A DNA stretch of 64,000 nucleotides from Alphaproteobacteria bacterium (lineage in GTDB: Bacteria > Pseudomonadota > Alphaproteobacteria > Caulobacterales > Aquidulcibacteraceae), in contig JAGWZE010000002.1 in the NCBI GenBank assembly GCA_018969015.1, positions 1 to 64,000 on the forward strand, read 5' to 3'. The notes below the pieces were generated by a model. That model did not search any database, had not been told where the DNA came from, and saw nothing but the letters and a program-made list of their open reading frames with translations. Below, in pieces: positions 50,924-58,770 of the stretch (the stretch's first letter is position 1; the number at the start of each line of letters is the position of its first letter). Both the position numbers and the translations under genes were made by a program.

Positions 50924-52393
50924 ATGAGCGGGGACGGCGACGTGCAGGCGGCAGTGACGATGGAGAGCGCGACCGCAGCGGGCACGCCGCTGGTGGTCGA
51001 CATGGACGGCACGCTTCTGCGCACCGACGTGCTTTACGAGGGCATGGCGGCTGCGTTCGCCAAGCGCCCGCTGGCGGCGCTCGCGGCGCTCCCGCTGCTG
51101 CTGCGCGGCCGGGCGCCCTTCAAGCGTCGGATCGCCGAGATCGCGCCGCTCGACGTGACCGGGCTGCCGGCCCGGGACGATTTCGTCGGCTGGCTGCAAA
51201 CGGAAAAAGCCCGCGGCCGCGAAGTGCATCTCGTCAGCGCGGGCGAAGAGAGCGTCGTGCAGGCGGTGGCGGCGCGCTTCGGCGTGTTCGATACGGCGCA
51301 GGGCAGCGACGGAACCCGCAATCTCAAGGGCTCACGCAAGGCGGAAGAGCTCCGCCGCCGGTTTCCAGGCGGGTACGTGTATGCCGGCGACAGCCATGCC
51401 GATCTGGCGGTGTGGCGCACGGCGTCGGCCGCGGTGCTGACGGGGGCTTCGCCGGCCGTCGCCGCGCAGGCCGCGCGGCTCACGACGATCGAGAAGCGCT
51501 TCGACAATCCGCCCTCCGGTTTCCGCGTGTGGCGCAAGGCGCTGCGGCTGCAGCAATGGGCGAAGAACCTGCTGCTGTTCGCGCCGCTGTTCCTCGCGGG
51601 CGCGTTCGACGACGCGCACGCCATTCTCATGGCGATGATCGGGTTCGTGCTCGTGGGCCTGACGGCGTCCGGCACGTACGTGCTGAACGATCTCGCCGAT
51701 CTGCAGGCGGATCGCCGGCATCGCACGAAGCGCAACCGGCCGTTCGCATCCGGCGCGCTCGGCGTCGAGAAGGGCATGATCGCCGCGCCGGTATTCATCC
51801 TCGGCGGGTTGGCGGCGGCCTTCGCGCTCGACGTCCGGTTCGGGGCGGTGCTGCTGATCTATCTGATCACGACCTTGTCCTATTCGTTCCGGTTGAAGAC
51901 CGTCCCGTTTCTGGACGTTTCGGTGCTCGCCGGCCTTTACACGTTGCGCCTGATCATGGGCGCGGTGCTCATCGGCGCGCCGGTCTCGGCCTGGTTGCTG
52001 ACGTTCTCGGCCGCGTTCTTCCTGTCGCTTTCGCTGGCGAAGCGGCACGTCGAGGTGGCGCACGCCACGGGCTCGGGGAAGGTGATGGGCCGGGGCTACC
52101 GCGTCGAGGACGCTCCGCTCACGCTGGCGTTCGGCGTCGCGAGCGGGCTGGCCTCGATCCAGATCCTCGTGACCTATCTCATGGAAGAGGCATTCCCCTC
52201 GGGCGTCTATGCCGTGCCGGCGTTCCTGTGGGCGGCGCCGGTGCTCATCGCCCTGTGGGTGATGCGCATCTGGCTGCTCGCCCATCGCGGCGAGCTCGAT
52301 GACGATCCCGTCGCCTTCGCGGTCCGGGACCGGATCAGCTACGCGCTGGGCGCCGGGCTCGCGGTCGCGTTCGGGATGGCCGTGTTCGCATGA
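50924..52393 (+). CDS. HAD phosphatase-UbiA prenyltransferase fusion (DPPR-synthase-like)
   Basis: A 489-residue protein with an N-terminal HAD phosphatase domain (VDMDGTLLRTDVLYEG near residues 26-41; catalytic DxD) and a C-terminal UbiA-fold polyprenyltransferase with about nine membrane helices. Diagnostic motifs are YVLNDLADLQADRRHRTKRNRP (N255, D256, D259, D263) and YSFRLKTVPFLDVSVLAGLYTLR (second Asp-rich motif). The NDxxDxxxDxxHxTKxxRP pattern matches decaprenylphosphoryl-5-phosphoribose synthase (Rv3806c type), which joins PRPP to a polyprenyl phosphate; the fused phosphatase would remove the 5-phosphate. It is followed by DprE1- and DprE2-like genes overlapping by ATGA. ATG 50924 chosen over GTG 50918. 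Confidence 0.88.
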   Translation: MSGDGDVQAAVTMESATAAGTPLVVDMDGTLLRTDVLYEGMAAAFAKRPLAALAALPLLLRGRAPFKRRIAEIAPLDVTGLPARDDFVGWLQTEKARGREVHLVSAGEESVVQAVAARFGVFDTAQGSDGTRNLKGSRKAEELRRRFPGGYVYAGDSHADLAVWRTASAAVLTGASPAVAAQAARLTTIEKRFDNPPSGFRVWRKALRLQQWAKNLLLFAPLFLAGAFDDAHAILMAMIGFVLVGLTASGTYVLNDLADLQADRRHRTKRNRPFASGALGVEKGMIAAPVFILGGLAAAFALDVRFGAVLLIYLITTLSYSFRLKTVPFLDVSVLAGLYTLRLIMGAVLIGAPVSAWLLTFSAAFFLSLSLAKRHVEVAHATGSGKVMGRGYRVEDAPLTLAFGVASGLASIQILVTYLMEEAFPSGVYAVPAFLWAAPVLIALWVMRIWLLAHRGELDDDPVAFAVRDRISYALGAGLAVAFGMAVFA

Positions 52394-53709
52394 TCCTGCC
52401 TGCGCCAGGTCCGGCGGAATCGTGGGGGCGCGTCGTGCGCGCCTCCAGCCGGCGTCTTGCGCCGCAGTTCCGGGACGAGGTGGCGCGCGGATTGGCGGCG
52501 GCGCGCGATGCGGGCGTGTCGACGCTCGGCGTCGGCCTCGGCCGCTCCTATGGCGACAGCGGGCTGAATTCCGATCAGGCCGTGATCGATGCGCGTCATC
52601 TCGATCGCTTGATCTCGTTCGATCCGGACGCCGGCGTCCTGCGGGCCGAGGCGGGGGCGTCGCTCGGCGCGCTGGCCCAGGTCCTGGCGCCGCGCGGCTT
52701 CTTCCTGCCGACCGTTCCCGGCACACGCTTCGTCACGCTCGGCGGCGCGGTGGCCAATGACGTGCACGGAAAGAACCACGAACGCGCCGGCACGTTCGGC
52801 GCGAATGTCCGCCGGATCGGGCTGCGGCGCAGCGACGGCGTCGTCGAGATCGCGCCGGGCGACGACCTGTTCGCCGCGACGATCGGCGGCCTCGGTCTCA
52901 CCGGGTTCATCGAGTGGGTCGAGATCGGCGTCACGCGCATCCCGTCCACGCTGATCGACCAGGAGACGATCCCGTTCGACGATCTCGACGCGTTCTTCGC
53001 CATCGCGGCCGAGAGCAAGGCGAGGTTCGAGCACACCGTTGCCTGGGTTGATTGCACGCAAGGCGGCAAAAGCATCGGCCGCGGCGTGTTCACACGCGGC
53101 GTCTGGGCTCCGGACGGTGGATTTGCGCCGCATACGGATCGTGCGCTGCCGGTCCCCATCGAGGCGCCGTCCTTCGCGCTCAATCCGCTGACGCTGAAGG
53201 CCTTCAACGTCGCCTACGATGCGGCGCAGCGGCTGAAGGCCGGGACGGCGCGCGTGCACTATACGGGGCATTTCTGGCCGCTGGATTCGCTGTTCGGCTG
53301 GAACAAGCTCTACGGGCCGAAAGGCTTCTACCAGTACCAATGCGTGCTGCCCTGGGCGACGGGCCGCGACGGCGTCGCCGAGATGCTGCGGCGCATCGCG
53401 CGCTCGGGCGAGGGCTCGTTCCTCGCCGTGCTCAAGACCTTCGGCGACAGGCCCTCGCCGGGCATGCTGTCGTTCCCGATGCCCGGCACGACGCTGGCGC
53501 TCGATTTCCGCAATCGCGGCGCGGCGACGATGAAGCTTCTCGCCGCCCTGGACGACATCGTGCGCGAGGCCGGCGGGCGGCTCTATCCCGCAAAGGACGG
53601 ACGCATGCCGGCGGCGATGTTCCGCGCCGGCTATCCCGCGCTCGACCGGTTCGCCACGTTCGTCGATCCCGCTTTTTCGTCCGATTTCTGGAGACGCATC
53701 ACCGCATGA
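52390..53709 (+). CDS. DprE1-like FAD-dependent epimerase subunit
   Basis: A 439-residue VAO/PCMH-fold flavoprotein. It has VGLGRSYGDSGLN (near residue 48-60), LGGAVANDVHGKNHERAGTFG (about 117-137, FAD and substrate binding), FYQYQCVLPW and a C-terminal RLYPAKDGRM. With DprE2 it would oxidise the 2'-OH of a polyprenylphosphoryl-ribose. The mycobacterial benzothiazinone-target Cys (in NICVDF) is Ala370 here (TTLALDF), while the catalytic Lys is K402 (YPAKDGR). ATGA overlap with the UbiA gene before and the SDR after it. Confidence 0.88.
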   Translation: MILPAPGPAESWGRVVRASSRRLAPQFRDEVARGLAAARDAGVSTLGVGLGRSYGDSGLNSDQAVIDARHLDRLISFDPDAGVLRAEAGASLGALAQVLAPRGFFLPTVPGTRFVTLGGAVANDVHGKNHERAGTFGANVRRIGLRRSDGVVEIAPGDDLFAATIGGLGLTGFIEWVEIGVTRIPSTLIDQETIPFDDLDAFFAIAAESKARFEHTVAWVDCTQGGKSIGRGVFTRGVWAPDGGFAPHTDRALPVPIEAPSFALNPLTLKAFNVAYDAAQRLKAGTARVHYTGHFWPLDSLFGWNKLYGPKGFYQYQCVLPWATGRDGVAEMLRRIARSGEGSFLAVLKTFGDRPSPGMLSFPMPGTTLALDFRNRGAATMKLLAALDDIVREAGGRLYPAKDGRMPAAMFRAGYPALDRFATFVDPAFSSDFWRRITA

Positions 53710-54479
53710 CGACGCCTGTCGCCCTATCGCCCCGTCGTGTCGTCGTGCTCGGCGCGGCCTCCGCCATCGCCGAAGCGACCTGCCGCGTGCTTGCGGCGCA
53801 GGGCGCGTCCTTCGCGCTGCTCGGGCGCGACGCTGCGCGTCTCGACGCCATCGCCGCGGATCTCTCGGCGCGCGGCGCGGCAAAGGCCGTCGCGGTCGCC
53901 AAGGACCTCGCCGACGCCCGCGACGCCGAGGCGGTGCTTGCGGCGTGCGCGCGCGACATCGGCCCCATCGACACCGTGATGATCTTCTACGGCGTGCTGG
54001 GCGATCAGGCGCAGGCGGAAGCCGATCTCGCCGAGGCCGCGCGGCTCTTGCAGGTGAACTTCACGAGCGCGGCGCTGTGGGCGCTCGCGGCGGCGCCGCA
54101 TGTCGAGCAGGCGGGCGCGCGCGGCGTGATCCTCGCGGTGTCGAGCGTGGCGGGCGACCGCGGCCGGCGCTCGAACTTCATCTATGGCGCGGCGAAGGGC
54201 GGGCTCGCGCTGATCATGCAGGGGCTCGCGCACAAGTTCGGCGCCAAGCCCGGCGGGCCGCGCGCGGTGGCGCTCAAACTCGGCTTCGTGGACACGCCGA
54301 TGACGGCGCACGTGAAGAAGGGCGGGCCGCTTTGGGCGACGCCAGCGGGCGTGGCGCCCGTGATCGCGCGCGCGCTCGAGCGCGGCGGGCCGATGGTTTA
54401 TGCGCCGTGGTTCTGGCGCTTCGTCATGCTGGCGATCCGCGTGACGCCGCAGGCCATCTTCAACCGCGTGAACCTCTAA
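53706..54479 (+). CDS. DprE2-like SDR, keto-sugar reductase
   Basis: A 257-residue atypical SDR. It starts MTTPVALSPRRVVVLGAASAIAEATCRVLA (nucleotide motif GAASAIAEA), has FYGVLGDQAQAEAD, SSVAGDRGRRSNFIYGAAKGGLALIMQGLAHK (Ser, Tyr and Lys of the active site) and LKLGFVDTPMTAHVKKG. This resembles Rv3791 (DprE2), which reduces the ketone to the arabinose isomer with NADH. It overlaps the DprE1 gene by four bases and ends the operon 17 bases from a convergent gene. Confidence 0.87.
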   Translation: MTTPVALSPRRVVVLGAASAIAEATCRVLAAQGASFALLGRDAARLDAIAADLSARGAAKAVAVAKDLADARDAEAVLAACARDIGPIDTVMIFYGVLGDQAQAEADLAEAARLLQVNFTSAALWALAAAPHVEQAGARGVILAVSSVAGDRGRRSNFIYGAAKGGLALIMQGLAHKFGAKPGGPRAVALKLGFVDTPMTAHVKKGGPLWATPAGVAPVIARALERGGPMVYAPWFWRFVMLAIRVTPQAIFNRVNL

Positions 54480-54495
54480 GGGCGCGGGGCGCCCG

Positions 54496-55050
54496 TCAGC
54501 CCACGGAACGGTTGGCCATCGCCTCGAAGCAGGCCTCGATCGACGACGCCGAGAGCATCGCCGCGCTGAACGTGGCGGGCGTGAGCTTGGCCGCGATCGT
54601 GTGGTCGATCAGGTGGAAGAACGGATCCCAGAAGCCGTCCTCGGCGAGGAACACCACCGGCTTGGCGTGCAGATCGAGGCGGCGCCAGGACAGCGTTTCG
54701 ACGACTTCCTCCAGCGTGCCGATGCCGCCGGGGAGCACGACGAAGGCGTCGCTCTCGTCGAACATGATGCGTTTGCGCTCGTGCATGGTGTCGACCATGC
54801 GGTGCGGGACGGCTTCGTAGGTGATTTCGCGCCGGGCCAGGAAATGCGGCATCACGCCGAGCACCTGGCCGCCGTTCTCGTGGGCGGCGCGGGCGACGCG
54901 GCCCATCAGGCCGACGCGACCGCCGCCATAGACGAGCCGCATGCCGCGCTGCGCCAGGGCGGTTCCAAAACGCGTAGCCAAATCAAGGTATTGGGGGTCT
55001 GCGGCGTCGGACGAGCCGCAATAGACGCAAACGGAGGCGAGTGGTTTCAT
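54496..55050 (-). CDS. LOG-family (TIGR00730) nucleoside 5'-monophosphate phosphoribohydrolase
   Basis: A 184-residue Rossmann-like enzyme of the LONELY GUY family (often mislabelled lysine decarboxylase). It starts MKPLASVCVYCGSSDAADPQYL, then LVYGGGRVGLMG, HERKRIMFDESDAFVVLPGGIGTLEE (the PGGxGTxxE signature, about 113-121). It hydrolyses N6-modified AMP to a free base, or other nucleoside monophosphates. Upstream there is CGGAGGC-like sequence. Convergent with the DprE2-like gene. Confidence 0.93.
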   Translation of the reverse strand: MKPLASVCVYCGSSDAADPQYLDLATRFGTALAQRGMRLVYGGGRVGLMGRVARAAHENGGQVLGVMPHFLARREITYEAVPHRMVDTMHERKRIMFDESDAFVVLPGGIGTLEEVVETLSWRRLDLHAKPVVFLAEDGFWDPFFHLIDHTIAAKLTPATFSAAMLSASSIEACFEAMANRSVG

Positions 55051-55158
55051 GAGGCCTCCATAGCAGGTTCGCCGCCGCCGCGCCTGCCCTCGCGACGAGC
55101 TCGCACCGTGGCCGTCGGGCGCATTGCCGGGGCCGCCCTGGACCCCTAGGTACGACGG

Positions 55159-57021
55159 ATGAAGACCGCCTCCGTTCCGGCGCCGCACGCGCCGGCCTCG
55201 CCGCATGCCGGCCGCGCCGCCCCCGAAGCTCCCGACGCCAGCGTGCCGGTGACGGTCGCCATCCGCCGCATCATGACCCTGATCGGCGGGCTGAAGGGAT
55301 CGGGCGTGCGGACGCGGCTGTGGGTGTCGCTGGCGCTTACGCTCGCGGGCAAGGTGCTCGCGGTGCTGTCGCCGCTCGTGCTGGCGGACGGGATCAACAA
55401 GCTCGCCAAAGGCGATCCGTCCGGCACGGCCTGGATGTTCGCCGGGCTCGTCGGGTTCTGGGCCGCGCTCCGGTTCGCCTCGACGGCCGGCCCGCAGGTG
55501 CGCGACGCCATCTTCGCGCCGGTCTCGGAAGAGGCGCAGCGCCGGGCGGGCACGGCCGTGTTCGCGCACGTGCATGCGCTGTCGGTGCGTTTCCACCAGT
55601 CCAAGCGCACGGGGGGCCTGCACCGCACGATCGAGCGCGGCGTGCGCGCGATCGACTTCCTGCTGCGCTTCCTCGCCTTCAACATTGCGCCCACCGTGAT
55701 GGAGCTCGCGCTCGCGGCCGGCGTGCTGGCCTTCAAGTACGGCCCGGCCTTCGCGGCGATCGCGGCGGGCACCGTCGTGCTCTATGCCTGGATGACGTTC
55801 GGCATCACCGAATGGCGGCTCTCGCACCGGCGCGAGATGAACGAGCGCGACACCGAGGCGTCGGGCCGCGTCGTCGACAGTCTGTTGAACTTCGAAACCG
55901 TGAAGGCGTTCGCCGCCGAGAAGCGGGAAGTGGAGCGCTACGACCGGGCGCTGGCGCAGTACGCGCGCGCTGCGGTGCGTTCGAACACGTCGCTCGTCGC
56001 GCTCAACGTGGCGCAGGCGGCGGTGATGAACGTGGGCCTCGCCGCGATGGTGGCGTGGGCCGGCTGGCGCGTGACCGGCGGCGCGATGGGCCCCGGCGAC
56101 ATCACCGCCGTGATGCTCATCATGCTGAACATCTACACGCCGCTGAACATTCTCGGCTTCGCCTACCGCGAGATCAAACAGAGCTCCATCGACATGGAGA
56201 AGATGTTCGCGCTGCTCGACGAGAAGCCCGACGTCGCCGAGGCGCCGGGCGCGGCGACGCTCGTCGCCCGCGGGGGCGAGGTGGCCTTCGAGAACGTCGG
56301 TTTCGCCCACGAAGGCCGCGACGCCGGCCTTGCCGGCGTGAGCTTCGTGGCGCCGGCCGGCAAGACGACGGCCGTGGTCGGCCCGAGCGGCGCCGGCAAA
56401 TCCACGGTGCTGAAGCTGCTGTTCCGCTTCTACGATCCGAGCGCGGGGCGCGTGTTGATCGACGGCCAGGACATCAAGGGCGTGACGCAGGCGAGCCTGC
56501 GCGCGCAGCTGGGGCTGGTGCCGCAGGACGTCGTGCTGTTCAACGACACGATCCGCTACAACATCGCCTATGGCCGGCCCGACGCGCCGCTCGAGGAGAT
56601 CGAGGAGGCCGCGCGGCGCGCGCAGCTTCTCGAGTTCATTCGCGCATTGCCGCAGGGCTGGGACACGCGGGTGGGCGAGCGCGGGCTGAAGCTTTCAGGC
56701 GGGGAGCGCCAGCGCGTCGGCATAGCGCGCGTGGTGCTCAGGGACCCGAAGATCCTGGTGCTCGACGAGGCCACGTCCTCGCTCGACAGCCGCACCGAGG
56801 CGGAGGTGCAGTCCGCGCTCGAGGAGGCCGCCAAGGGCCGTACGACGATCGTGGTGGCGCACCGCCTCTCGACGATCGCCGGCGCCGATCAGATCGTGGT
56901 GTTGAAGGACGGCCGCATCGTCGAACGCGGCACGCACGCGGACCTCGTGGCGCGCGGCGGCGAGTATGCGGAGCTGTGGAAACGCCAGGCGCTGGAGCGG
57001 GCGCAGGCGGAGGTGGCGTAG
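55159..57021 (+). CDS. ABC transporter, Atm1/HMT1-type half exporter
   Basis: A 620-residue half transporter: six transmembrane helices (residues about 50-330, e.g. LWVSLALTLAGKVLAVLSPLVL) and an ATP-binding domain. Walker A GPSGAGKST is 408-416, Q-loop GLVPQDVVLFNDT, signature LSGGERQR, Walker B LVLDEATSSLD and H-loop VAHRLST. In the membrane part LHRTIERGVRAIDFLLRFLAFNIAPTVMEL matches the Atm1/HMT1 (ABCB6/7) pattern, so it probably exports glutathione conjugates, metal or sulfur compounds. The ATG at 55159 lies shortly after CCTAGG; a 620-residue length is normal. A dispersed palindrome follows at 57055. Confidence 0.95.
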   Translation: MKTASVPAPHAPASPHAGRAAPEAPDASVPVTVAIRRIMTLIGGLKGSGVRTRLWVSLALTLAGKVLAVLSPLVLADGINKLAKGDPSGTAWMFAGLVGFWAALRFASTAGPQVRDAIFAPVSEEAQRRAGTAVFAHVHALSVRFHQSKRTGGLHRTIERGVRAIDFLLRFLAFNIAPTVMELALAAGVLAFKYGPAFAAIAAGTVVLYAWMTFGITEWRLSHRREMNERDTEASGRVVDSLLNFETVKAFAAEKREVERYDRALAQYARAAVRSNTSLVALNVAQAAVMNVGLAAMVAWAGWRVTGGAMGPGDITAVMLIMLNIYTPLNILGFAYREIKQSSIDMEKMFALLDEKPDVAEAPGAATLVARGGEVAFENVGFAHEGRDAGLAGVSFVAPAGKTTAVVGPSGAGKSTVLKLLFRFYDPSAGRVLIDGQDIKGVTQASLRAQLGLVPQDVVLFNDTIRYNIAYGRPDAPLEEIEEAARRAQLLEFIRALPQGWDTRVGERGLKLSGGERQRVGIARVVLRDPKILVLDEATSSLDSRTEAEVQSALEEAAKGRTTIVVAHRLSTIAGADQIVVLKDGRIVERGTHADLVARGGEYAELWKRQALERAQAEVA

Positions 57022-57054
57022 GCGGCGCGATCCGCATGACGTCGACGCGCGCCG

Positions 57055-57146
57055 CCGTCATCCTCGCCCGAGCGTCGCGAGGGCGGGGATCCAGGCGAGG
57101 CGGACCGGGGCTGGATCCCCGTCGCCTGCGGCGACGAGGATGACGG
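57055..57146. repeat. 92 bp nested palindrome, CCGTCATCCTCG ends
   Basis: Perfect 12 bp terminal inverted repeats CCGTCATCCTCG (57055-57066) and CGAGGATGACGG (57135-57146), with an internal perfect pair GGGGATCCAG (57085-57094)/CTGGATCCCC (57111-57120). The internal pair is the same as in 29945-30040. It lies between the convergent ABC transporter and SDR genes. Confidence 0.88.
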
Positions 57147-57164
57147 AAGCAAGCGCAGTCGCGC

Positions 57165-58070
57165 TCAGCCGCCCGAGAGCTTGCGCATGAACTTCTGCGT
57201 CTGCCCGCCGCCTTGCTCGTAGTGCTGCTGGCCCGTCGGATCGGAGATCTTGGTCCAGTTCGCCGCCACGTCTTCGGCGGTGAAGCCGCCATGGCCGAGG
57301 AACACGCCCTCGGTTTCGTACAGGCGGGCGAGCGCGAACACGCCGGCGCCGGCGGTGAGGATCGCGCCCGTCGGCGCGTCTTCGCTGACGAGATAGATCA
57401 CGCCCGGCGTGACGTATTCCGGCTTCAGCGCGTCCAGCATTTGCGGCGGCATCAGGTTTTCCGTCATGCGCGTGGCGGCGACCGGGCTGATGGCGTTGAT
57501 GCGGATGTTGTTCTTGCCGCCTTCGATCTTCATCGTGTTCATGAAGCCGACGAGGGAGAGCTTGGCCGCGCCATAATTGGCCTGGCCGAAATTGCCGTAG
57601 AGGCCGGTCGACGACGTCGTCACGACGATGCGGCCGTAGTTCTGGGCCTTCATGATTTCCCAGACGGCCTTGGTCGGCTTCACGGTGCCCATGAGGTGCA
57701 CGGCCATGACGGCGTCGAAGTCGGCGATCTCCATCTTGGAGAACGACTTGTCGCGCAGGATGCCGGCGTTCGCGATCAGGATGTCGATGCGGCCCCAGGT
57801 GTCCATGGTCTGCTTGACCATGTTGGCGACGCCGACGTCGTCGGTGACGGACGCGCCATTGGCGATCGCCTCGCCCCCGAACGCCTTGATTTCGGCCACG
57901 ACGGCCTCGGCCGCGGCGGAATTGCCGCCCGAGCCGTCCATCGCCCCGCCGAGATCGTTGATCACGACCTTCGCGCCGCGGCGGGCGAGCTCGAGCGCGT
58001 GCTGCTTGCCGAGGCCGCCGCCGGCGCCCGTGACGATCGCGACTTTGCCGTCGAAGCGGAGGTCGGACAT
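57165..58070 (-). CDS. SDR, 3-hydroxyacyl-CoA dehydrogenase-like (MFE-2 type)
   Basis: A 301-residue SDR related to the dehydrogenase part of peroxisomal multifunctional enzyme 2 and bacterial steroid/fatty acyl-CoA enzymes. Motifs are TGAGGGLGKQHALELARRGAKVVINDLGG (nucleotide-binding GxxxGxG, then NDLGG near 38-43), GGNSAAAEAVVAEIKAFGG in part, NAGI and YGAAK(LSLVGFMN) with catalytic Ser in VTTSSTGLYGN, Tyr and Lys about 165-169. The extended C-terminal third (residues 255-301) is unusual. It may act on steroid or branched-chain acyl-CoA. The start 58070 gives MSDLRFDGKVAIVTG. Confidence 0.87.
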   Translation of the reverse strand: MSDLRFDGKVAIVTGAGGGLGKQHALELARRGAKVVINDLGGAMDGSGGNSAAAEAVVAEIKAFGGEAIANGASVTDDVGVANMVKQTMDTWGRIDILIANAGILRDKSFSKMEIADFDAVMAVHLMGTVKPTKAVWEIMKAQNYGRIVVTTSSTGLYGNFGQANYGAAKLSLVGFMNTMKIEGGKNNIRINAISPVAATRMTENLMPPQMLDALKPEYVTPGVIYLVSEDAPTGAILTAGAGVFALARLYETEGVFLGHGGFTAEDVAANWTKISDPTGQQHYEQGGGQTQKFMRKLSGG

Positions 58071-58116
58071 GATGCAGATCCTTCTTGAGAACGGGTCCAA
58101 TTCGGCGGGTGTGATG

Positions 58117-58148
58117 GCGTCCGGCCGCAAGGGCGTCAAGCCGGACGC
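58117..58148. promoter_or_regulatory. Inverted repeat in the SDR/flavodoxin divergent region
   Basis: GCGTCCGGC (58117-58125) and GCCGGACGC (58140-58148) form a perfect 9 bp inverted repeat with a 14-base centre, inside the 108 bp between divergent genes. Candidate operator for both. No known consensus matched. Confidence 0.3.
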
Positions 58149-58178
58149 GAGGTGAAGGCAGCCTGAGGAGAGACAACC

Positions 58179-58709
58179 ATGGCGCGGATCCTGGTCTGCT
58201 ACGCGACCACCCAGGGCCATACCGGCGCCCTCGCGGCGCGGGCCGCGGCCCGTCTGACGGCCGGCGGCCACGCCGTCGAGCTCTGGAACGCGGCCGATCC
58301 GCCGCCCTCGACGCAGCCCCCCGAAGCGGTCCTGCTCATGGGCTCGCTGCATCTGGGCAAGCACCAGGACGCGCTTGCCCGGGCCGCCAAAGCGGGGGCG
58401 CCGCTCTGGGCCGGCAAGCCGGTGGCGTTCGTCTCGGTGTCGCTCGCCGCGGGATCGCGCGATCCGCGCGAGGTGGCCGCCGCGCGGGCGATCGCGACGG
58501 ACTTTCTCGCCGACGCGGGGATCAAGGGGGCGGCGCTCCACCTTGCCGCCGGGGCCGTCCACGAGCGCGAGCTGAACTGGATCACCCGCTGGATGATGCG
58601 CGAGATCCTCGCCAAGCACGACGCGACGCCGGACCCGAGCGGTGACACCGTGTTTACCGATTACGCCGCGCTGGACGGGTTCATCGACGCCTTCGCCGCG
58701 GGGCTTTGA
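58179..58709 (+). CDS. Flavodoxin-like protein (HemG-type protoporphyrinogen oxidase family)
   Basis: A 176-residue flavodoxin-fold protein. It has the FMN phosphate loop in ILVCYATTQGHTGALAARAAARL (TTQGHTGAL near residues 9-17), GSLHLGKHQDAL and the C-terminal helix with WITRWMMREILAKH. These features match the HemG and flavodoxin-domain families, which use FMN to oxidise protoporphyrinogen or shuttle electrons. GAGGAGAG lies upstream. Divergent from the SDR gene. Confidence 0.8.
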   Translation: MARILVCYATTQGHTGALAARAAARLTAGGHAVELWNAADPPPSTQPPEAVLLMGSLHLGKHQDALARAAKAGAPLWAGKPVAFVSVSLAAGSRDPREVAAARAIATDFLADAGIKGAALHLAAGAVHERELNWITRWMMREILAKHDATPDPSGDTVFTDYAALDGFIDAFAAGL

Positions 58710-58770
58710 GCCGCGCGCCGGCTTCGCTCAAATTGTGCGGGCGTGCTAGGACGGCGGCGAGGGGTTCGCC

